Of a DNA stretch of 5,478 nt, positions 4,776-5,478 are shown piece by piece. This DNA comes from an uncultured bacterium (GTDB lineage: Bacteria > Cyanobacteriota > Vampirovibrionia > Gastranaerophilales > Gastranaerophilaceae): contig CACXAK010000083.1 of assembly GCA_902765655.1 (NCBI GenBank), positions 1 through 5,478 of the forward strand. The letters run 5' to 3'. Under the pieces are notes generated by a model. The model did no database searches and was not told the origin of the DNA. It worked only from the letters and a program-made list of their open reading frames with translations. The position numbers and the translations under genes were made by a program. The first letter of the stretch is position 1, and each line of letters begins with the position of its first letter.

Positions 4776-5312
4776 ATGAAATTTGTTTGTACAGTTTGTG
4801 GTTGGTCAACAGAATCCGATACAATGCCTGATAAATGCCCTATATGCGGCGCTACAACTTTTAAAGCAATTGGTGGAGAAGGTAAAGTTTATGCCTGTGA
4901 ACACCATGTGGGTGATGGTAAAGTTGAAGATGCTCAGGTAATGGAAGGTTTAAGAGCTAATTTTTCAGGTGAATGTACAGAAGTAGGTATGTATCTTGCA
5001 ATGTCAAGAGTTGCTGAAAGAGAAGGATACCCTGAAGTAGCTGAAGCATACAAAAGATATGCATTTGAAGAAGCTGAACACGCTGCAAAATTTGCAGAAT
5101 TATTGGGCGAAGTTGTAACTGATTCTACAAAGAAAAATCTTGAACTTCGTGCAGAAGCTGAGTTTGGTGCTTGTGACGGTAAATTAGAACTTGCTAAAAG
5201 AGCTAAAGAACTTGGTTATGATGCTATTCATGATACTGTTCATGAAATGGCAAAAGATGAAGCACGTCACGGTAAGGGCTTTGACGGGCTTTTGAAAAGA
5301 TATTTTTCTTAA
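4776..5312 (+). CDS. rbr: Reverse rubrerythrin (peroxide-detoxifying diiron protein)
   Basis: 178 residues. Rubrerythrins reduce hydrogen peroxide to water in the cytoplasm of anaerobes, with electrons from NAD(P)H through rubredoxin-type carriers. The rubredoxin-like Fe(Cys)4 domain is at the N-terminus here: C5-x2-C8 and C21-x2-C24. The ferritin-like four-helix domain follows (about 50-178), so this is the 'reverse' order described in clostridia. Likely diiron ligands are E66 and/or E69 (GECTE), E99-x2-H102 (EEAEH), E127 or E129 (AEAEF) and E162-x2-H165 (DEARH); all expected ligands are present. The ATG at 4776 was chosen because AAAGGTGG ends 5 bases upstream; a TTG at 4749 in the same frame has no such site. 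A TATACT box at 4742-4747 is a possible -10 with a poor -35. The gene stands alone between two terminators. It appears intact and functional. Confidence 0.95.
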   Translation: MKFVCTVCGWSTESDTMPDKCPICGATTFKAIGGEGKVYACEHHVGDGKVEDAQVMEGLRANFSGECTEVGMYLAMSRVAEREGYPEVAEAYKRYAFEEAEHAAKFAELLGEVVTDSTKKNLELRAEAEFGACDGKLELAKRAKELGYDAIHDTVHEMAKDEARHGKGFDGLLKRYFS

Positions 5313-5318
5313 AAATTT

Positions 5319-5365
5319 AAAGTGTTAAGATGATAAGATTTTAGTTCTTATCGTCTTAACTCTTT
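5319..5365 (+). terminator. Terminator of the rubrerythrin gene
   Basis: 5324-5338 pairs with 5346-5360 (15 bp, one G-T) around a 7-base loop. After a T-T mismatch, AAAG/CTTT extends the stem outward. It lies 6 bases after the stop codon. The stem is AT-rich and the T run short, so it may be only moderately efficient. Confidence 0.65.
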
Positions 5366-5415
5366 ACATCGTTTATATGATTACACAATTTAAAAAATTA
5401 TGGTAAGTTATAATT

Positions 5416-5478
5416 ATGAGAAACAGAAAATCTAGTAACGGACAATTAAAAATTATATTATTTGTAGGCGCAATTATC
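5416..5478 (+). CDS. Start of a membrane or secreted protein gene, cut by the window edge
   Basis: 21 codons from ATG 5416, beginning MRNRKSSNGQLK and then IILFVGAII at the edge. A basic N-terminus followed by a hydrophobic run indicates a membrane anchor or signal peptide. GGTAAG at 5402-5407, 8 bases upstream, is a weak ribosome binding site. TATAAT at 5409-5414 abuts the ATG and is too close to be the promoter of this start. Too little is visible to name a function. Confidence 0.6.
   Translation, partial: MRNRKSSNGQLKIILFVGAII

Noticed and set aside
1..5478. CRISPR array, tRNA gene, or complete insertion sequence
   Set aside because: No regularly spaced repeats, no cloverleaf outside tmRNA, and no transposase or integrase frame were found.

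Overview
The window is AT-rich (roughly 30% GC by eye) apart from one short GC-rich patch. It looks like chromosome from an anaerobic gut bacterium. The best lineage guess is Gastranaerophilales (Vampirovibrionia / 'Melainabacteria', non-photosynthetic relatives of Cyanobacteria). That guess rests on the N-terminus of the protein at 3579-4649, which I recognise from memory as a type common in that group, on the reverse-rubrerythrin of anaerobes, and on an ANN-type tmRNA tag. No search was possible.

Left part (1-2560), which looks accessory. A class-3-type lipase/esterase reads out of the left edge on the minus strand. It has a GHSLGG serine elbow, no signal peptide and a C-terminal tail. Head-to-head with it is a small membrane protein (1089-1418, +). 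Two hairpins follow, then a convergent predicted lipoprotein (1520-2122, -). Next come a possible gene remnant (2163-2276, -), a palindromic block and a degenerate copy of what looks like a dispersed GTCATTGCGAG-type repeat. The lipase, membrane protein and lipoprotein could be an effector with its protective partners, but this is inference.

Middle (2561-3401). A patch of about 260 bp, 62% GC in its core, lies just beyond the 3' end of ssrA. ssrA (tmRNA, 2885-3282, minus) is complete: 7-bp acceptor stem, T arm, encoded CCA, four recognisable pseudoknots and a 17-residue tag, ANNVRKVDFAGAYALAA. It has a good promoter and a perfect 15-bp terminator stem. A 16-bp exact copy of the ssrA 3' end sits 195 bp downstream at 2693-2708, inside the foreign-looking patch. 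This is what a past integration at the ssrA attachment site would leave. The ssrA promoter lies in one arm of a 23-bp inverted repeat spanning 3293-3401.

Right part (3402-5478), which looks like stable chromosome. A coiled-coil protein of unknown function (3579-4649, +) has a good promoter and a strong GAAA-loop terminator. A reverse rubrerythrin (4776-5312, +) follows with its own terminator. The first 21 codons of another gene start at 5416. Apart from the convergent pair on the left, each gene here looks like its own transcription unit.
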